Below are positions 52,522 to 62,305 of a DNA stretch of 64,000 nucleotides, one piece after another. This DNA comes from Streptomyces showdoensis (lineage in GTDB: Bacteria > Actinomycetota > Actinomycetes > Streptomycetales > Streptomycetaceae), in NCBI RefSeq assembly GCF_039535475.1, contig NZ_BAAAXG010000026.1, positions 310,001 to 374,000 on the forward strand. The letters are read 5' to 3'. Both the position numbers and the translations under genes were made by a program. The notes beneath the pieces are model-generated. The model made no database searches. It saw only the letters and a program-made list of their open reading frames with translations, and was not told where the DNA came from. The first letter of the stretch is position 1. The number at the start of each line of letters is the position of its first letter.

Positions 52522-53940
52522 TCAGAGGGCGGCGGGCAGGTCGCCCCACAGGTGCGCGGTGGCCTCGACGCCCTTCATGAGGAGGTCCAGCTCGACCTTC
52601 TCGTTCGGGGCGTGCCAGCCGTCGGACGGCACCGAGATGCCCAGGAAGAGCACCGGGGCGCCCAGCACGTCCTGGAGGTCGGCGGCCGGTCCCGAGCCGC
52701 CCTCGCGGGTGTAGCGGACCTTGGCGCCGTCGAAGGCCAGGCTCATCGCCCCGGCCACGGCCTTCAGGGCCGGGTGGTCCAGCGGCGTGAGGCAGGGCCG
52801 GGTCGGGGCGCCGAAGACGATCTCGTACCGGACGCCCGCCGGGACCAGTCCGGCCAGCCACGCGCGGACGGCCTTCTCGATGTGCGCCGGGTCCTGTCCG
52901 GCGACGAGCCGGAAGGAGAGCTTCAGGTGGGCGGAGGCGGGGACGATCGTCTTGCCGCCGGGGCCCTGGTAGCCGCCGCCGATGCCGTTGACCTCGGCGG
53001 TGGGACGGGCCCAGACGCGCTCCAGCGTGGAGAAGCCGGCCTCTCCCAGGGTGCCGTGCGACTTGGCGGTGGTCAGCCAGCCGGTCTCGTCGAAGGGCAG
53101 CTCGGCGATCAGCTCCCGCTCGGCCTCGGAGAGCTCGGTGACGCCCTCGTAGAAGCCGGGGATCGCGACCCGCTCCTCCGCGTCGTGCAGGGCGGCGACG
53201 ATCCGGCCGGCGACGGTGGCCGGGTTGGGCACGGCGCCGCCGAAGGAACCGGAGTGGATGTCCTGGTCGGGGCCGTACAGGTCGATCTCGCAGTCGGCGA
53301 CCCCGCGCATGCCGGTGCACACGGTCGGGGTGGTCTCGGACCACATGCCGGTGTCGGAGACGATCACGATGTCGGTGGCGAGCCGGCCGGCCCGCTCCTC
53401 CACGAGGGCGCGGAAGTGCGGCGAACCCGACTCCTCCTCACCTTCCACGAGCAGCTTGAGGTTGACGGCGGGCGCGGTGCGGCCGGTGGCGGCGAGGTGG
53501 GCGCGGACCCCGAGGGTGTGGAAGAACACCTGGCCCTTGTCGTCGGAGGCGCCCCGCGCGTACATCCGGCCGTCGATCACCGTCGGCTCGAAGGGCTCGG
53601 TGTGCCAGCCGTCCTCGCGGGCGGCCGGCTGCACGTCGTGGTGCCCGTAGACCAGGACGGTCGGAGCGTCCGGCTCGCCGGACGGCCACTCGGCGAAGAC
53701 CGCCGGGGCGCCGTCCGTCTCCCACACCTCCACGGTCGGGAAACCGGTCCCGGCCAGCCGGTCCGCGAGCCAGTCGGCGCTGCGCCGCACGTCCTCCGCG
53801 CGGTCCGGCTGCGCCGACACCGAGGGGATGCGCAGCCACTCGGCGAGCTCGTCGAGGAAGGCGGCACGGTGCTGCTCGACGTACGCGCGGACGGTCTCGG
53901 TACGGGCGGTGCGGACGGCGTTGTCCGGGGTCTGGCTCAT
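52522..53940 (-). CDS. M20-family dipeptidase
   Basis: A 472-residue cytosolic metallopeptidase of the M20 dinuclear zinc family. Metal-site segments are YGHHDVQP (98-105), GASDDKG (130-136), VEGEEESGS with the catalytic glutamates near 167-169, and a late HAPNEK. It probably cleaves dipeptides; the substrate is not determined. It begins 10 bases after the adnB stop, suggesting one transcript, although a link to DNA repair is not evident. Confidence 0.92.
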   Translation of the reverse strand: MSQTPDNAVRTARTETVRAYVEQHRAAFLDELAEWLRIPSVSAQPDRAEDVRRSADWLADRLAGTGFPTVEVWETDGAPAVFAEWPSGEPDAPTVLVYGHHDVQPAAREDGWHTEPFEPTVIDGRMYARGASDDKGQVFFHTLGVRAHLAATGRTAPAVNLKLLVEGEEESGSPHFRALVEERAGRLATDIVIVSDTGMWSETTPTVCTGMRGVADCEIDLYGPDQDIHSGSFGGAVPNPATVAGRIVAALHDAEERVAIPGFYEGVTELSEAERELIAELPFDETGWLTTAKSHGTLGEAGFSTLERVWARPTAEVNGIGGGYQGPGGKTIVPASAHLKLSFRLVAGQDPAHIEKAVRAWLAGLVPAGVRYEIVFGAPTRPCLTPLDHPALKAVAGAMSLAFDGAKVRYTREGGSGPAADLQDVLGAPVLFLGISVPSDGWHAPNEKVELDLLMKGVEATAHLWGDLPAAL

Positions 53941-53950
53941 GGCTCCGAGC

Positions 53951-56900
53951 CTATCCGGCGCCGACGGGGTCCCCGTCCGGGGAGCCCCCGCCCAGCAGCA
54001 GGGCCTCCAGCTCGGCCCGGCCCGGCAGCCGCGCGGGGCGCACGACCTCCCCCGTCCGTACGTAGACGAAGGCGGCGGCCACCTCCTCCGGGGCGAGTCC
54101 GTTCTGCTCGGCCCAGGCGAGCCGGTAGATCGCCAGCTGGAGCGGATCGGCGGTGCGCAGATGGCTCGTCTTCCAGTCGACGATCTCGTACGCGCCGGTG
54201 TCCGGGTCCCGGTAGACGGCGTCGATCCGGCCCCGGACCACCCGCCCCGCGAGGGTGAGGTGGACGGGTATCTCCACGCGGTACGGGGTGCGGTGGGCGT
54301 AGGCGGTGCGGCCGAAGGCCTCCTTGAGGGCCTCCAGGTCGCGCTCGTCCGCGATCTCCGGCTCGCCGGCGAACTCCTCGCCGCCGGGCAGCTCGTCCGG
54401 CCCCAGCAGGGGCAGCGGCAGCTCCTCGAACCGCGACTCCACCCAGGCGTGGAAGCGGGTGCCCCGGCGGGCGGCCGGTTGCGGCGGCTTCGGCATGGGC
54501 CGGGCCAGCTCCTTCGCGAAGCCGTCGGGGTCGGCGGCGAGGCGGAGGACCTGGGAGGCGGAGAGGTAGGCGGGGAGGACGACGTCCCTGGTGGTGGCGC
54601 GGGAGCGGTGCAGCTCCGTGGTGAGGGCGGTGAGGTCGCGGTCCCAGGAGGCGATGGTCTTGGCGTCCTCGGGGGTGAGCGCGGCCCGGGGGGCCGGGAC
54701 GTCCGCGTGGCCGGGCTCCTCGTCGCGGTCGGGCTCCTCGTCCGGGTCCCTGACGGGCTCCTCGTCCCAGTCGAGCTCTCCGGGGAGCCAGAGGTCCTCG
54801 GGGTCCGGGTCCGTGGGGTCCGGGTCCCCGCGATCCGGGTCCCGGGGAGCCCGCGGGGCCGACGGGCCCTGGGGGACGTACGCCCACAGCCGGGCGCGGA
54901 CGGTCTCCGCCGCCTCCCGCCTCCGCTTCAGGCTCTCCTCGTCCAGGGGCAGCGGCCAGGCCCGGTCGGCGAGGTCCGCGGTCAGCAGGGGGTTCTCGGC
55001 GCCCTCCTCCGGGGCGTCCGCCCAGGCCTCGATCTCGCCGTGGCCGGCCGCGCAGTGGGCGTACAGGGCGTCGAGGAAGTCCGAGGGGCCGCGGGGCTTC
55101 TTCTGGGCGGGTCCCCACCAGTGGGCGGAGCCGAGGAGGAGGGAGCGGGGGCGGGTGAAGGTCACGTAGCCGAGACGGAGCTCCTCGGTGTGCTGGTGCT
55201 CGCGCAGGGCGTTCTTGAAGGCGGCGAGGGCCTTGGAGTCCCAGCCCTCGACGGCGGGCAGGGTGGCCGCGTCGCCGCGCAGGGCGTGCGGCAGGACCTG
55301 GGGCTGGGAGGTCCAGGACTCGCGGGCGCGGGCGGACGGGAACTGGCCGGCGACCAGGCCGGGCACGGCGACCACGTCCCACTCCAGGCCCTTGGACTTG
55401 TGCGCGGTCATGACCTTGACCGTGTTCTCGCCGCCGGGGAGGGCGTGGTCCAGGCCCTTCTCGTACTGCGCGGCGGTGCGCAGGAAGCCGAGGAAGGCGA
55501 GGAGGGTGGCCTCGCCGTCGAGGGAGGCGAAGCCGGCGGCCGTGTCGAGGAAGCCGGCCAGGGTCTCGCGGCGGCGGGCGGCCAGGGCGTGCGGGGAGGC
55601 GGAGAGCTCGACCTCCAGGCCGGTGGCGTGGAGCACCCGGTGCAGCACGTCCATGAGGGGGTCGGCCAGCGAGCCGCGCAGGGCGCGGAGCTCGGTGGCG
55701 AGGCGGGCGAAGCGGACCCGGGCCTCGGCCGAGAAGGGCAGGCCGTCGTCCTCGCCGCCGGAGTCCAGGAAGGTGTCGAGCGCGTCGGCGAGGGAGATCA
55801 CCTCGGCCGGGTCGACGCCCTCGACGGCGGCGGCGAGCCGCTGGTCCGGGTCGTCCGACCCGTGCCCGGGGCGGTGCACCAGGAGCCGGGCGCGGCGGCC
55901 GAGGAGGGCCAGGTCGCGGGGGCCGATCCGCCAGCGGGGGCCGGTGAGGAGCCGGACCAGGGAGGCGTTGGCGCCCGGGTCCTGGAGGACCTCGCAGACC
56001 GCGACCAGGTCGGCGACCTCGGGGAGGTGGAGCAGCCCGGAGAGGCCGACGACCTCGACGGGGACGTCCCGGGCGACGAGGGCGGCCTGGATCGCGGGGA
56101 AGTCGCCGGCCGTGCGGCACAGGACGGCGATCTCGCCCGGCTCGGTGCCGGTGCGGACGAGGTGGGCGAGGGAGTCGGCGAGCCAGTCGATCTCCTCCGC
56201 GTGGGTGGGCAGGAGGGCGATGCGGACGCCGCCGTCGCGCTCGGCGCCCGGCGCGGGCCGCAGCGCCTCGACGCCCGCGTGCATGGCGCGCAGGGGGGCG
56301 GCGAGCCCGTTGGCGAGGTCGAGCAGGCGGCCGCCGCTGCGGCGGTTCTCGGAGAGGGCGAACCGGGCGGCGGGGCTGCCGTCGGCGTACGGGAAGTGCT
56401 CGGGGAAGTCGTCGAGGTTGGCGACGGAGGCGCCGCGCCAGCCGTAGATGGCCTGGCAGGGGTCGCCGACGGCGGTCACGGCGTGCCCGGTGCCCTGGCC
56501 GAAGAGGCCGGACAGGAGCAGCCGCTGGGCGACGGAGGTGTCCTGGTACTCGTCGAGGAGGACGACCCGGAACTCGTCCCGGAGGATCGCGCCGACCTCG
56601 GGGCGGGTGGTGGCGAGCTCGGCGGAGAGGGCGATCTGGTCGCCGAAGTCGAGGAGGTCCCGGGAGCGCTTGGCGGCGCGGTAGCGCACGACGAGGTCGA
56701 GGAGCTCGCGGCGGGCGGCGGCGGCCTCGGGGACCTTGCGCAGGTCGGCGTTGGTGAGCTTGGCCCGGGACAGGGCGTCGAGCAGCCCGGTGTCGTACGC
56801 CGTGAGGTCCCGCGGGCTGACCAGGTGCTCGGCGAGCTCGGCGTCGAGCGCGAGGAGGTCGCCGACGAGGGTCGGGAAGGACTTGGTGAGCGCGGGGTAC

Positions 56901-57364
56901 GGGCCCGGGGCCTCGCGCAGCACGCGGGCGGCGAGCTGGTAGCGGGTGGCGTCGGCGAGCAGCCGGGAGGTGGGCTCCAGGCCGATGCGCAGGCCGTGGT
57001 CGGTGAGGAGCTGCCCGGCGAAGGCGTGGTAGGTCGAGATGCGGGGTTCGCCCGGGGGGTCGTCGGGGTCGATGACGTCGGGGTCGGTGACCCCGGCCCG
57101 GACGAGGGCGGTGCGGACGCGCTCGGCGAGCTCGCCCGCGGCCTTGTTGGTGAAGGTGAGCCCGAGGACCTGCTCGGGGGCGACCTGGCCCGTGCCGACC
57201 AGCCAGACCACCCGCGCGGCCATCACCGTGGTCTTGCCGGAGCCGGCTCCGGCCACGATGACCTGCGGGGCGGGCGGCGCGATGATGCAGGCCGTCTGCT
57301 CCGGGGTGAACGGGATGCCGAGCAGCTCCTTGAGCTGCTCGGGGTCGGTGATGCGTGCGGTCAC
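53951..57364 (-). CDS. adnB: AdnB-like helicase-nuclease
   Basis: A 1137-residue UvrD-like helicase fused to a RecB-type nuclease. The GTG at 57364 is chosen; a TTG at 57394 is an alternative. Walker A GAGSGKTT (39-46), LLDEYQDTS and a motif VI-like GYVTFTRPRSLLLG are visible. The nuclease has GTRFHAWVE, DAVYRD (1048) and the catalytic VDWKTS (Asp1063 to Lys1065). AdnAB heterodimers resect double-strand breaks in actinobacteria in place of RecBCD/AddAB. A secreted-protein gene lies between adnB and adnA. An acidic Asp/Glu/Pro-rich segment occurs before the nuclease. Confidence 0.9.
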   Translation of the reverse strand: MTARITDPEQLKELLGIPFTPEQTACIIAPPAPQVIVAGAGSGKTTVMAARVVWLVGTGQVAPEQVLGLTFTNKAAGELAERVRTALVRAGVTDPDVIDPDDPPGEPRISTYHAFAGQLLTDHGLRIGLEPTSRLLADATRYQLAARVLREAPGPYPALTKSFPTLVGDLLALDAELAEHLVSPRDLTAYDTGLLDALSRAKLTNADLRKVPEAAAARRELLDLVVRYRAAKRSRDLLDFGDQIALSAELATTRPEVGAILRDEFRVVLLDEYQDTSVAQRLLLSGLFGQGTGHAVTAVGDPCQAIYGWRGASVANLDDFPEHFPYADGSPAARFALSENRRSGGRLLDLANGLAAPLRAMHAGVEALRPAPGAERDGGVRIALLPTHAEEIDWLADSLAHLVRTGTEPGEIAVLCRTAGDFPAIQAALVARDVPVEVVGLSGLLHLPEVADLVAVCEVLQDPGANASLVRLLTGPRWRIGPRDLALLGRRARLLVHRPGHGSDDPDQRLAAAVEGVDPAEVISLADALDTFLDSGGEDDGLPFSAEARVRFARLATELRALRGSLADPLMDVLHRVLHATGLEVELSASPHALAARRRETLAGFLDTAAGFASLDGEATLLAFLGFLRTAAQYEKGLDHALPGGENTVKVMTAHKSKGLEWDVVAVPGLVAGQFPSARARESWTSQPQVLPHALRGDAATLPAVEGWDSKALAAFKNALREHQHTEELRLGYVTFTRPRSLLLGSAHWWGPAQKKPRGPSDFLDALYAHCAAGHGEIEAWADAPEEGAENPLLTADLADRAWPLPLDEESLKRRREAAETVRARLWAYVPQGPSAPRAPRDPDRGDPDPTDPDPEDLWLPGELDWDEEPVRDPDEEPDRDEEPGHADVPAPRAALTPEDAKTIASWDRDLTALTTELHRSRATTRDVVLPAYLSASQVLRLAADPDGFAKELARPMPKPPQPAARRGTRFHAWVESRFEELPLPLLGPDELPGGEEFAGEPEIADERDLEALKEAFGRTAYAHRTPYRVEIPVHLTLAGRVVRGRIDAVYRDPDTGAYEIVDWKTSHLRTADPLQLAIYRLAWAEQNGLAPEEVAAAFVYVRTGEVVRPARLPGRAELEALLLGGGSPDGDPVGAG

Positions 57365-57416
57365 TCCAAAGAGGCTAACGGGGCGGACCGACAACGCGGA
57401 CCGCGCGAGAGTTCCG

Positions 57417-58232
57417 TCACGCCGAGGTGCCCTGGTCCAGCTTGGCGAGGTCGACGGTCTCGTCGGCCGGCGGGATCACGACCTTGACGGGCTTGTCGTA
57501 CGCGGAGAGCTCCAGCGTGCCGGGTTCGTCGCCGCCGGTCTTGACCACCTTGAGGATGTACGGCTTGCCGCGCTGGGAGACGGACACGGTGGTGGTCTCC
57601 CCGCCCGGCTTGTGCTCGACCAGGGTGGCGACCGGGACGCCGGCGACCACGCCGTCGGGCCCCCGGGTCAGTCCGGTGCGTCCGGTGTCCTTGCCGAGGT
57701 CGGCCAGGAAGGACTTCAGGTCGCAGACGCCGCCGAGGTCGCTGCTGCCGGCCTGGCCCGCGGTGATCTTCAGCCAGCGGCCCTTGAGCAGCTCGATGGT
57801 GGGGCCGATCTGCTCCGGGGGCATGCCCTGGGAGGTCATGGACGACCGCCAGAAGCCCTCGTCGCCCTTCATGTACGTGACGCCCCCGGACTGGCGCAGC
57901 TGGGCCGCACCGCCCTGGATCCTCACGGCGCCGGTGCACTCGTCGTGGTCGTTGACGGAGAAGTCGACGCCCAGCCGCTCCCCGGCGGAGACGACCCGGC
58001 CGGTCATGCGCAGCGAGGTCGCGGACCGGGTGGCGGCGACGGCCCGGTCGGCGATCTGGTCGGCGGTCAGGCCCTGGAACGGGTCGGTCGAGGGGGCCGG
58101 GGCGGGGGCGGAGAGCGCGGGCGCCCGTGCCTCCGACGGCGTCTGCGCCAGGGCCGCGGGGGCTCCGCCGACGATCACGGCGGCGCAGACGGCGGTGGCG
58201 GCGGCGCGGAGCTTGGTGGTGTGGGACGCCAT
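57417..58232 (-). CDS. Secreted LolA/LppX-like protein
   Basis: A 271-residue exported protein. A signal peptide (about 5-29, ending in APAALA-Q) has no Cys for lipidation. An Ala/Pro-rich spacer follows, then a beta-sheet domain with a DFSVNDHDECTGAV strand and KGDEGFWRS, resembling the LppX/LprG/LolA-like fold that shields hydrophobic ligands. Two Cys residues may pair. It sits between adnA and adnB on the same strand with gaps of 52 and 108 bases. A functional link to recombination is not expected, so this may be a later insertion. Confidence 0.75.
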   Translation of the reverse strand: MASHTTKLRAAATAVCAAVIVGGAPAALAQTPSEARAPALSAPAPAPSTDPFQGLTADQIADRAVAATRSATSLRMTGRVVSAGERLGVDFSVNDHDECTGAVRIQGGAAQLRQSGGVTYMKGDEGFWRSSMTSQGMPPEQIGPTIELLKGRWLKITAGQAGSSDLGGVCDLKSFLADLGKDTGRTGLTRGPDGVVAGVPVATLVEHKPGGETTTVSVSQRGKPYILKVVKTGGDEPGTLELSAYDKPVKVVIPPADETVDLAKLDQGTSA

Positions 58233-58340
58233 GCGAGCCTCCTCGCGGGTTCACCCCGGTATCCAAGCCTGCCGGAGCGGCCCCGTCCGCGCGACTCCGC
58301 GCCGCCCGGTCCCCCCTGGTCCCACGCCTCCGGTCCCCCC

Positions 58341-61300
58341 CTACTCGACGACCTGGCGGCCCTCCGGGCGGGCGCTGCACGAGGCGCGGAAGGAGCAGGT
58401 GGCGCAGTGCTGGCCGGTGCTCGGGGTGAAGCGCTCGTCGAGGACCCGGCCGGCCGCGGAGGCCAGCAGGTCGCCGACCCACTCGCCCGCGAGGGGTTCC
58501 TGGGCCTGCACCTTCGGGAGCGCGTCGCCGCCCTCCTTCTTGGCGGCGGCCTGGCGCAGCTGCACGAGTTCGGCGCCGCCCGGCTCGGGGGTGCGGCCGC
58601 CGAAGACCTCGTCGACGGCGCCCTCGCGGACGGCGAGCTGGTAGACGGCGAGCTGCGGGTGGTGGGCGACCTCGTCCTTGGTGGGGGCGGACTTGCCGGT
58701 CTTGAAGTCGACGACGTAGGCGCGGCCCTGCTCGTCGGCCTCGACGCGGTCCATGGAGCCGCGGATGCGGACCCGGTAGTCGCCGGCGGCGAGGGTGACG
58801 TCGAAGTCGTGCTCGGTGGCGGCGGGGGTGCGGCCGCCGCGGTCCATGACGTGCCAGCGCAGGAAGCGTTCGAGGGCGACGCGCGCGTTCTCCTTCTCCT
58901 GCGAGGACTTCCAGGGCGCGTCGAAGGCGAGGGCGTCCCACACCGAGTCCAGGCGGGCCATCAGGACGTCGAGGTCGGCGGGGGTGCGGCCGGAGGCGAC
59001 CTCGTCGGCCAGGACGTGGACGACGTTGCCGAAGCCCTGGGCGGCGGTGGCGGGGGCGTCCGCCTTGACCTCGCGGCCCAGGAACCACTGCAGGGCGCAG
59101 GTGTTGGCGAGCTGGTCGAGGGCGGAGCCGGAGAGCGCCACCGGGTGCTCGCGGTCCCGCAGCGGCACGCTGCTGCGGGTCGGCTCGGCCAGGCCCCACC
59201 AGCGGTCGGGGTGGGCGGCGGGGACGAGCGCGGTGCCCTCGTCGTCGGTGAGGGCGGCGAGCCGGGCGAGGCGTTCGGCGGCGGCGGCGCGCAGTTCCGG
59301 GGAGGCCTCGGGGTCGACGGTGGTGGCGCGGAGCTCGGCGACGAGGGCGGCGACGGCCAGGGGGCGGCGGGGGCGTCCGGTGACGTCCTTGGCCTCCTGG
59401 CCGAGTTCGGCGAGGAAGCGGGAGGGCTGGTCGCCGTCCTCGGCGGGGGCCTTGACGGCGGTGACGACGAGCCGGTCGCGGGCGCGGGTGGCGGCGACGT
59501 AGAAGAGGCGGCGCTCCTCGGCGAGGAGGGCGCCCGGGGTCAGCGGCTCGGCGAGGCCGTCGCGGCCGATGCGGTCGGCCTCCAGGAGCGAGCCGCGCCG
59601 CCGCAGGTCGGGCCAGAGGCCCTCCTGCACGCCCGCGACGACGACCAGGCTCCACTCCAGCCCCTTGGAACGGTGGGCGGTCATGAGCCGGACGGCGTCG
59701 GGGCGGGTGTGGCGGGTGGTGAGGGTGTCGGCGGCGATGTCCTGGGCGTCGAGCTCCTCCAGGAAGTTGAGCGCGCCGCGCCCGCCGACCCGGTCCTCGG
59801 CGCGGGCGGCGGTCTCGAACAGGGCGCAGACGGCGTCCAGGTCCCGGTCGGCGTTGCGGCCGGCCGGGCCGCCGCGCAGGGAGGCCCGTTCGAGGCGGCC
59901 GGGCCAGGGCGTGCCGTCCCAGAGCAGCCAGAGGGCCTCCTCGGCGGTGCCGCCCGCCGCGAGCCGCGCCCGGGCGGCGCGCAGCAGTTCGCCGAGCCGC
60001 CGGGCGCCGCGGGCGTACGAGCGGTCGTGCGCGACCAGCCGCTCGGGCTCCGCGAGGGCCCGCGCGAGCAGGACGTCCGAGGGCGCGGGAACGGCGTTCC
60101 CCCCGGCCCGCTCCTCGTCCCGCAGGGCCCGCCCGAGCCGCCGCAGGTCGGCCGGGTCCACGCCGGCGAGCGGCGAGGCGAGCAGCGCGACGGCGGTCTC
60201 GACGTCGAGCCAGCCGGTGTCGGCGGTGGGGACTCGGCCATCGGCCGGGACACCGCCATCGGCAGCGCCGTCGCCGGCGTCTGCGGCGGCGGCGTCGGCG
60301 TCGGCGGTGTCGGCGTCGGCGTCGGCGTCGGCACCGACCGGCTCGACGTCGAGACCGGCGTCCGCGTCAGCGGTGTCTGCGGTGTCTGCGGCGGCACCGG
60401 CCGGCTCGACGTCGAGACCGGCGTCCGTCCCTCCGTCGACGGCGCCCGGCTCCCCCGTCGCCGCGGCCCGCAGGGCCAGCAGCAGGGGGGCCACCGCCGG
60501 CTCGTGGCGGAGCGGGGTGTCGGCCGCGTCGGTCTCGACGGGGACGCCGGCGGAGGTGAGGGCGCGGCGCAGGGACGGGAGGTGGGCGGCGGCGCGGGTG
60601 AGGACGGCCATCTCGTGCCAGGGCACGCCGTCCTCCAGGTGGGCGCGGCGCAGCAGGTCGGCGATGTTCTCGGTCTCGGTGGAGGCGGTGGGGTACGTGT
60701 AGACCTCCGCCCGGCCCCCGTCCCGTACCGGGGCGAGCGCACGGTGGGCCCGTACCTGCTCGGCGGGGAGCCGGGGCAGCGGCATGCGCTGGGTGAGGAG
60801 GCGGGTGGCGGCGAGCAGGCCGGCGCCGGAGCGGCGGGAGGTGCCGAGGACGCGGACCGCGCCGCCGAAGGCCGCGGGGAAGTCGAGGATGCCGTTGACG
60901 TCGGCGCCGCGGAAGGCGTAGATCGACTGGTCGGGGTCGCCGAAGGCCAGCACCGTCTTCCCGCCGCCGCCCGCCAGCGCGCGCAGCAGCCGGACCTGGG
61001 CCGGGTCGGTGTCCTGGTACTCGTCGACGAAGATCGCGTCGTACGCGGGGAGCGCGGCCGGGTCGGCGGAGTCCGCGAGCAGCACGGCCCGGTGGACGAG
61101 CTCCGTGTAGTCGAGGACGCCCTGGAGGTCCAGGACGTCCAGGTACTCGGCGAGGAAGCCGGCCGCCGCCCGCCAGTCGGGGCGCCCGACCCGCCGGGCG
61201 AACTCCTCCAGGGCCCGCGGCCCCAGGCCCAGCTCCCGGGAGCGGGCGAGGACGGCGCGGACCTCGTCGGCGAAGCCGCGGGTGGTGAGGCAGGCACGGA

Positions 61301-61796
61301 GTTCGTCGGGCCAGCTCACCCGGCCGAGGCCCGCCTTCTCCAGGTCGATCTGCCCGGCGAGCAGCTCGCGGACGGCGAGGTCCTGCTCGGGTCCGGAGAG
61401 CAGCCGCAGCGGTTCGGCGAAGAGCTCGGCGTCCTGGTGGGCGCGGATCAGGGCGTAGCAGTACGAGTGGAAGGTCGTCGCCTGCGGGGGCCGCCGGCCG
61501 CCGAGCCGGGCCGCCATCCGGTCGCGGAGTTCGACGGCCGCCTTGCGGCTGAAGGTGAGGACGAGGATGCGCTCGGGGTCGGCGCCCCGCTCCAGCCGGG
61601 CCGCGACCGCCTCCACCAGCGTCGTCGTCTTCCCGGTGCCGGGTCCGGCGAGGACCAGGAGCGGTCCGCCCCGGTGGTCAACCACCGCGCGCTGCGCTGC
61701 GTCCAGCACAGGGGGCCGCACCGGCGCCGGCGCGGTCCGCACCAGCCGGTACGCGCCGGGGCCCCGCGTAGCCGCGAGGGTGGAGGAGGAAGTCAC
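58341..61796 (-). CDS. adnA: AdnA-like helicase-nuclease
   Basis: A 1151-residue partner of AdnB. The GTG at 61796 is the best start. Walker A LAGPGTGKTTT (50-58), FVDEYQDTDPAQ and TRARDRLVV are visible. The C-terminal RecB-like nuclease contains IRGSMDRVEA and VVDFKTGK. Four cysteines (NTCALQWF, then C1131-x2-C1134-x5-C1140) match an AddB-type 4Fe-4S site. An acidic low-complexity insertion (about 445-523) contains repeated LDVEP segments. The whole complex should process double-strand breaks. It lies upstream of the LolA-like gene and adnB. Confidence 0.9.
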   Translation of the reverse strand: MTSSSTLAATRGPGAYRLVRTAPAPVRPPVLDAAQRAVVDHRGGPLLVLAGPGTGKTTTLVEAVAARLERGADPERILVLTFSRKAAVELRDRMAARLGGRRPPQATTFHSYCYALIRAHQDAELFAEPLRLLSGPEQDLAVRELLAGQIDLEKAGLGRVSWPDELRACLTTRGFADEVRAVLARSRELGLGPRALEEFARRVGRPDWRAAAGFLAEYLDVLDLQGVLDYTELVHRAVLLADSADPAALPAYDAIFVDEYQDTDPAQVRLLRALAGGGGKTVLAFGDPDQSIYAFRGADVNGILDFPAAFGGAVRVLGTSRRSGAGLLAATRLLTQRMPLPRLPAEQVRAHRALAPVRDGGRAEVYTYPTASTETENIADLLRRAHLEDGVPWHEMAVLTRAAAHLPSLRRALTSAGVPVETDAADTPLRHEPAVAPLLLALRAAATGEPGAVDGGTDAGLDVEPAGAAADTADTADADAGLDVEPVGADADADADTADADAAAADAGDGAADGGVPADGRVPTADTGWLDVETAVALLASPLAGVDPADLRRLGRALRDEERAGGNAVPAPSDVLLARALAEPERLVAHDRSYARGARRLGELLRAARARLAAGGTAEEALWLLWDGTPWPGRLERASLRGGPAGRNADRDLDAVCALFETAARAEDRVGGRGALNFLEELDAQDIAADTLTTRHTRPDAVRLMTAHRSKGLEWSLVVVAGVQEGLWPDLRRRGSLLEADRIGRDGLAEPLTPGALLAEERRLFYVAATRARDRLVVTAVKAPAEDGDQPSRFLAELGQEAKDVTGRPRRPLAVAALVAELRATTVDPEASPELRAAAAERLARLAALTDDEGTALVPAAHPDRWWGLAEPTRSSVPLRDREHPVALSGSALDQLANTCALQWFLGREVKADAPATAAQGFGNVVHVLADEVASGRTPADLDVLMARLDSVWDALAFDAPWKSSQEKENARVALERFLRWHVMDRGGRTPAATEHDFDVTLAAGDYRVRIRGSMDRVEADEQGRAYVVDFKTGKSAPTKDEVAHHPQLAVYQLAVREGAVDEVFGGRTPEPGGAELVQLRQAAAKKEGGDALPKVQAQEPLAGEWVGDLLASAAGRVLDERFTPSTGQHCATCSFRASCSARPEGRQVVE
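60338..60427. repeat. 27-bp direct repeat within adnA
   Basis: Bases 60338-60364 and 60401-60427 are identical (CCGGCTCGACGTCGAGACCG followed by GCGTCCG). They flank GTGTCTGCG repeats. A GTCGGC hexamer array lies alongside at about 60289-60332. They encode the acidic AdnA insertion. Confidence 0.85.
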
Positions 61797-61954
61797 GTGG
61801 GTCGCCGGTCCTGCTGGTGGATGGTGGGCGGGGAGCTCGGGGTGCGAGGCGTGCGAGGCCTGCGCGGTCTTCTCGGGGTGCTCGGGTGAGAAGCGCGAGC
61901 TTCGACGGTACGCGATCCCGGCGGCGACCCGGGGGCGTCCGGCCCGGCCGGTCC

Positions 61955-62305
61955 TCAGCCCTGCGGGGCCGCTCCGTCCCAGCGGGCCCGGCGCATGTCC
62001 AGCCGCGGCGTGCCGCCGCCCTGGGGCTGCCGCAGCGGGGTGCCCTCGGCGCGGTAGTGACCAAGCGCACGTCGCTCGTGTCCGGGCAGCAGGGCGCCGT
62101 CCGCCCGCACCACGCGCCACCAGGGCACCGATCCGCCGTACAGCGCCATGATCCGGCCGACCTGGCGCGGGCCGCCCTCCCCCACGTACTCGGCGACGTC
62201 CCCGTAGGTCATCACCCGGCCGGGCGGGATCTCCTCGGCGGCCTGAAGGACCCGTTCCGCATAATCGGGCAGCTCGGGCAGCTCCTGGTTCTCCATTCGG
62301 CTCAT
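61955..62305 (-). CDS. Alkyltransferase-like protein (MGMT family, no active Cys)
   Basis: A 116-residue protein similar to the DNA-binding domain of O6-alkylguanine-DNA alkyltransferase. The helix-turn-helix part reads GRVMTYGDVAEYVG, and the usual PCHRV active site is PWWRVV, so the reactive Cys is replaced by Trp. Such alkyltransferase-like (ATL) proteins bind alkylated bases and hand them to nucleotide excision repair. The start may be ATG 62305 or ATG 62296. It is divergent from the membrane-protein gene. Confidence 0.88.
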   Translation of the reverse strand: MSRMENQELPELPDYAERVLQAAEEIPPGRVMTYGDVAEYVGEGGPRQVGRIMALYGGSVPWWRVVRADGALLPGHERRALGHYRAEGTPLRQPQGGGTPRLDMRRARWDGAAPQG

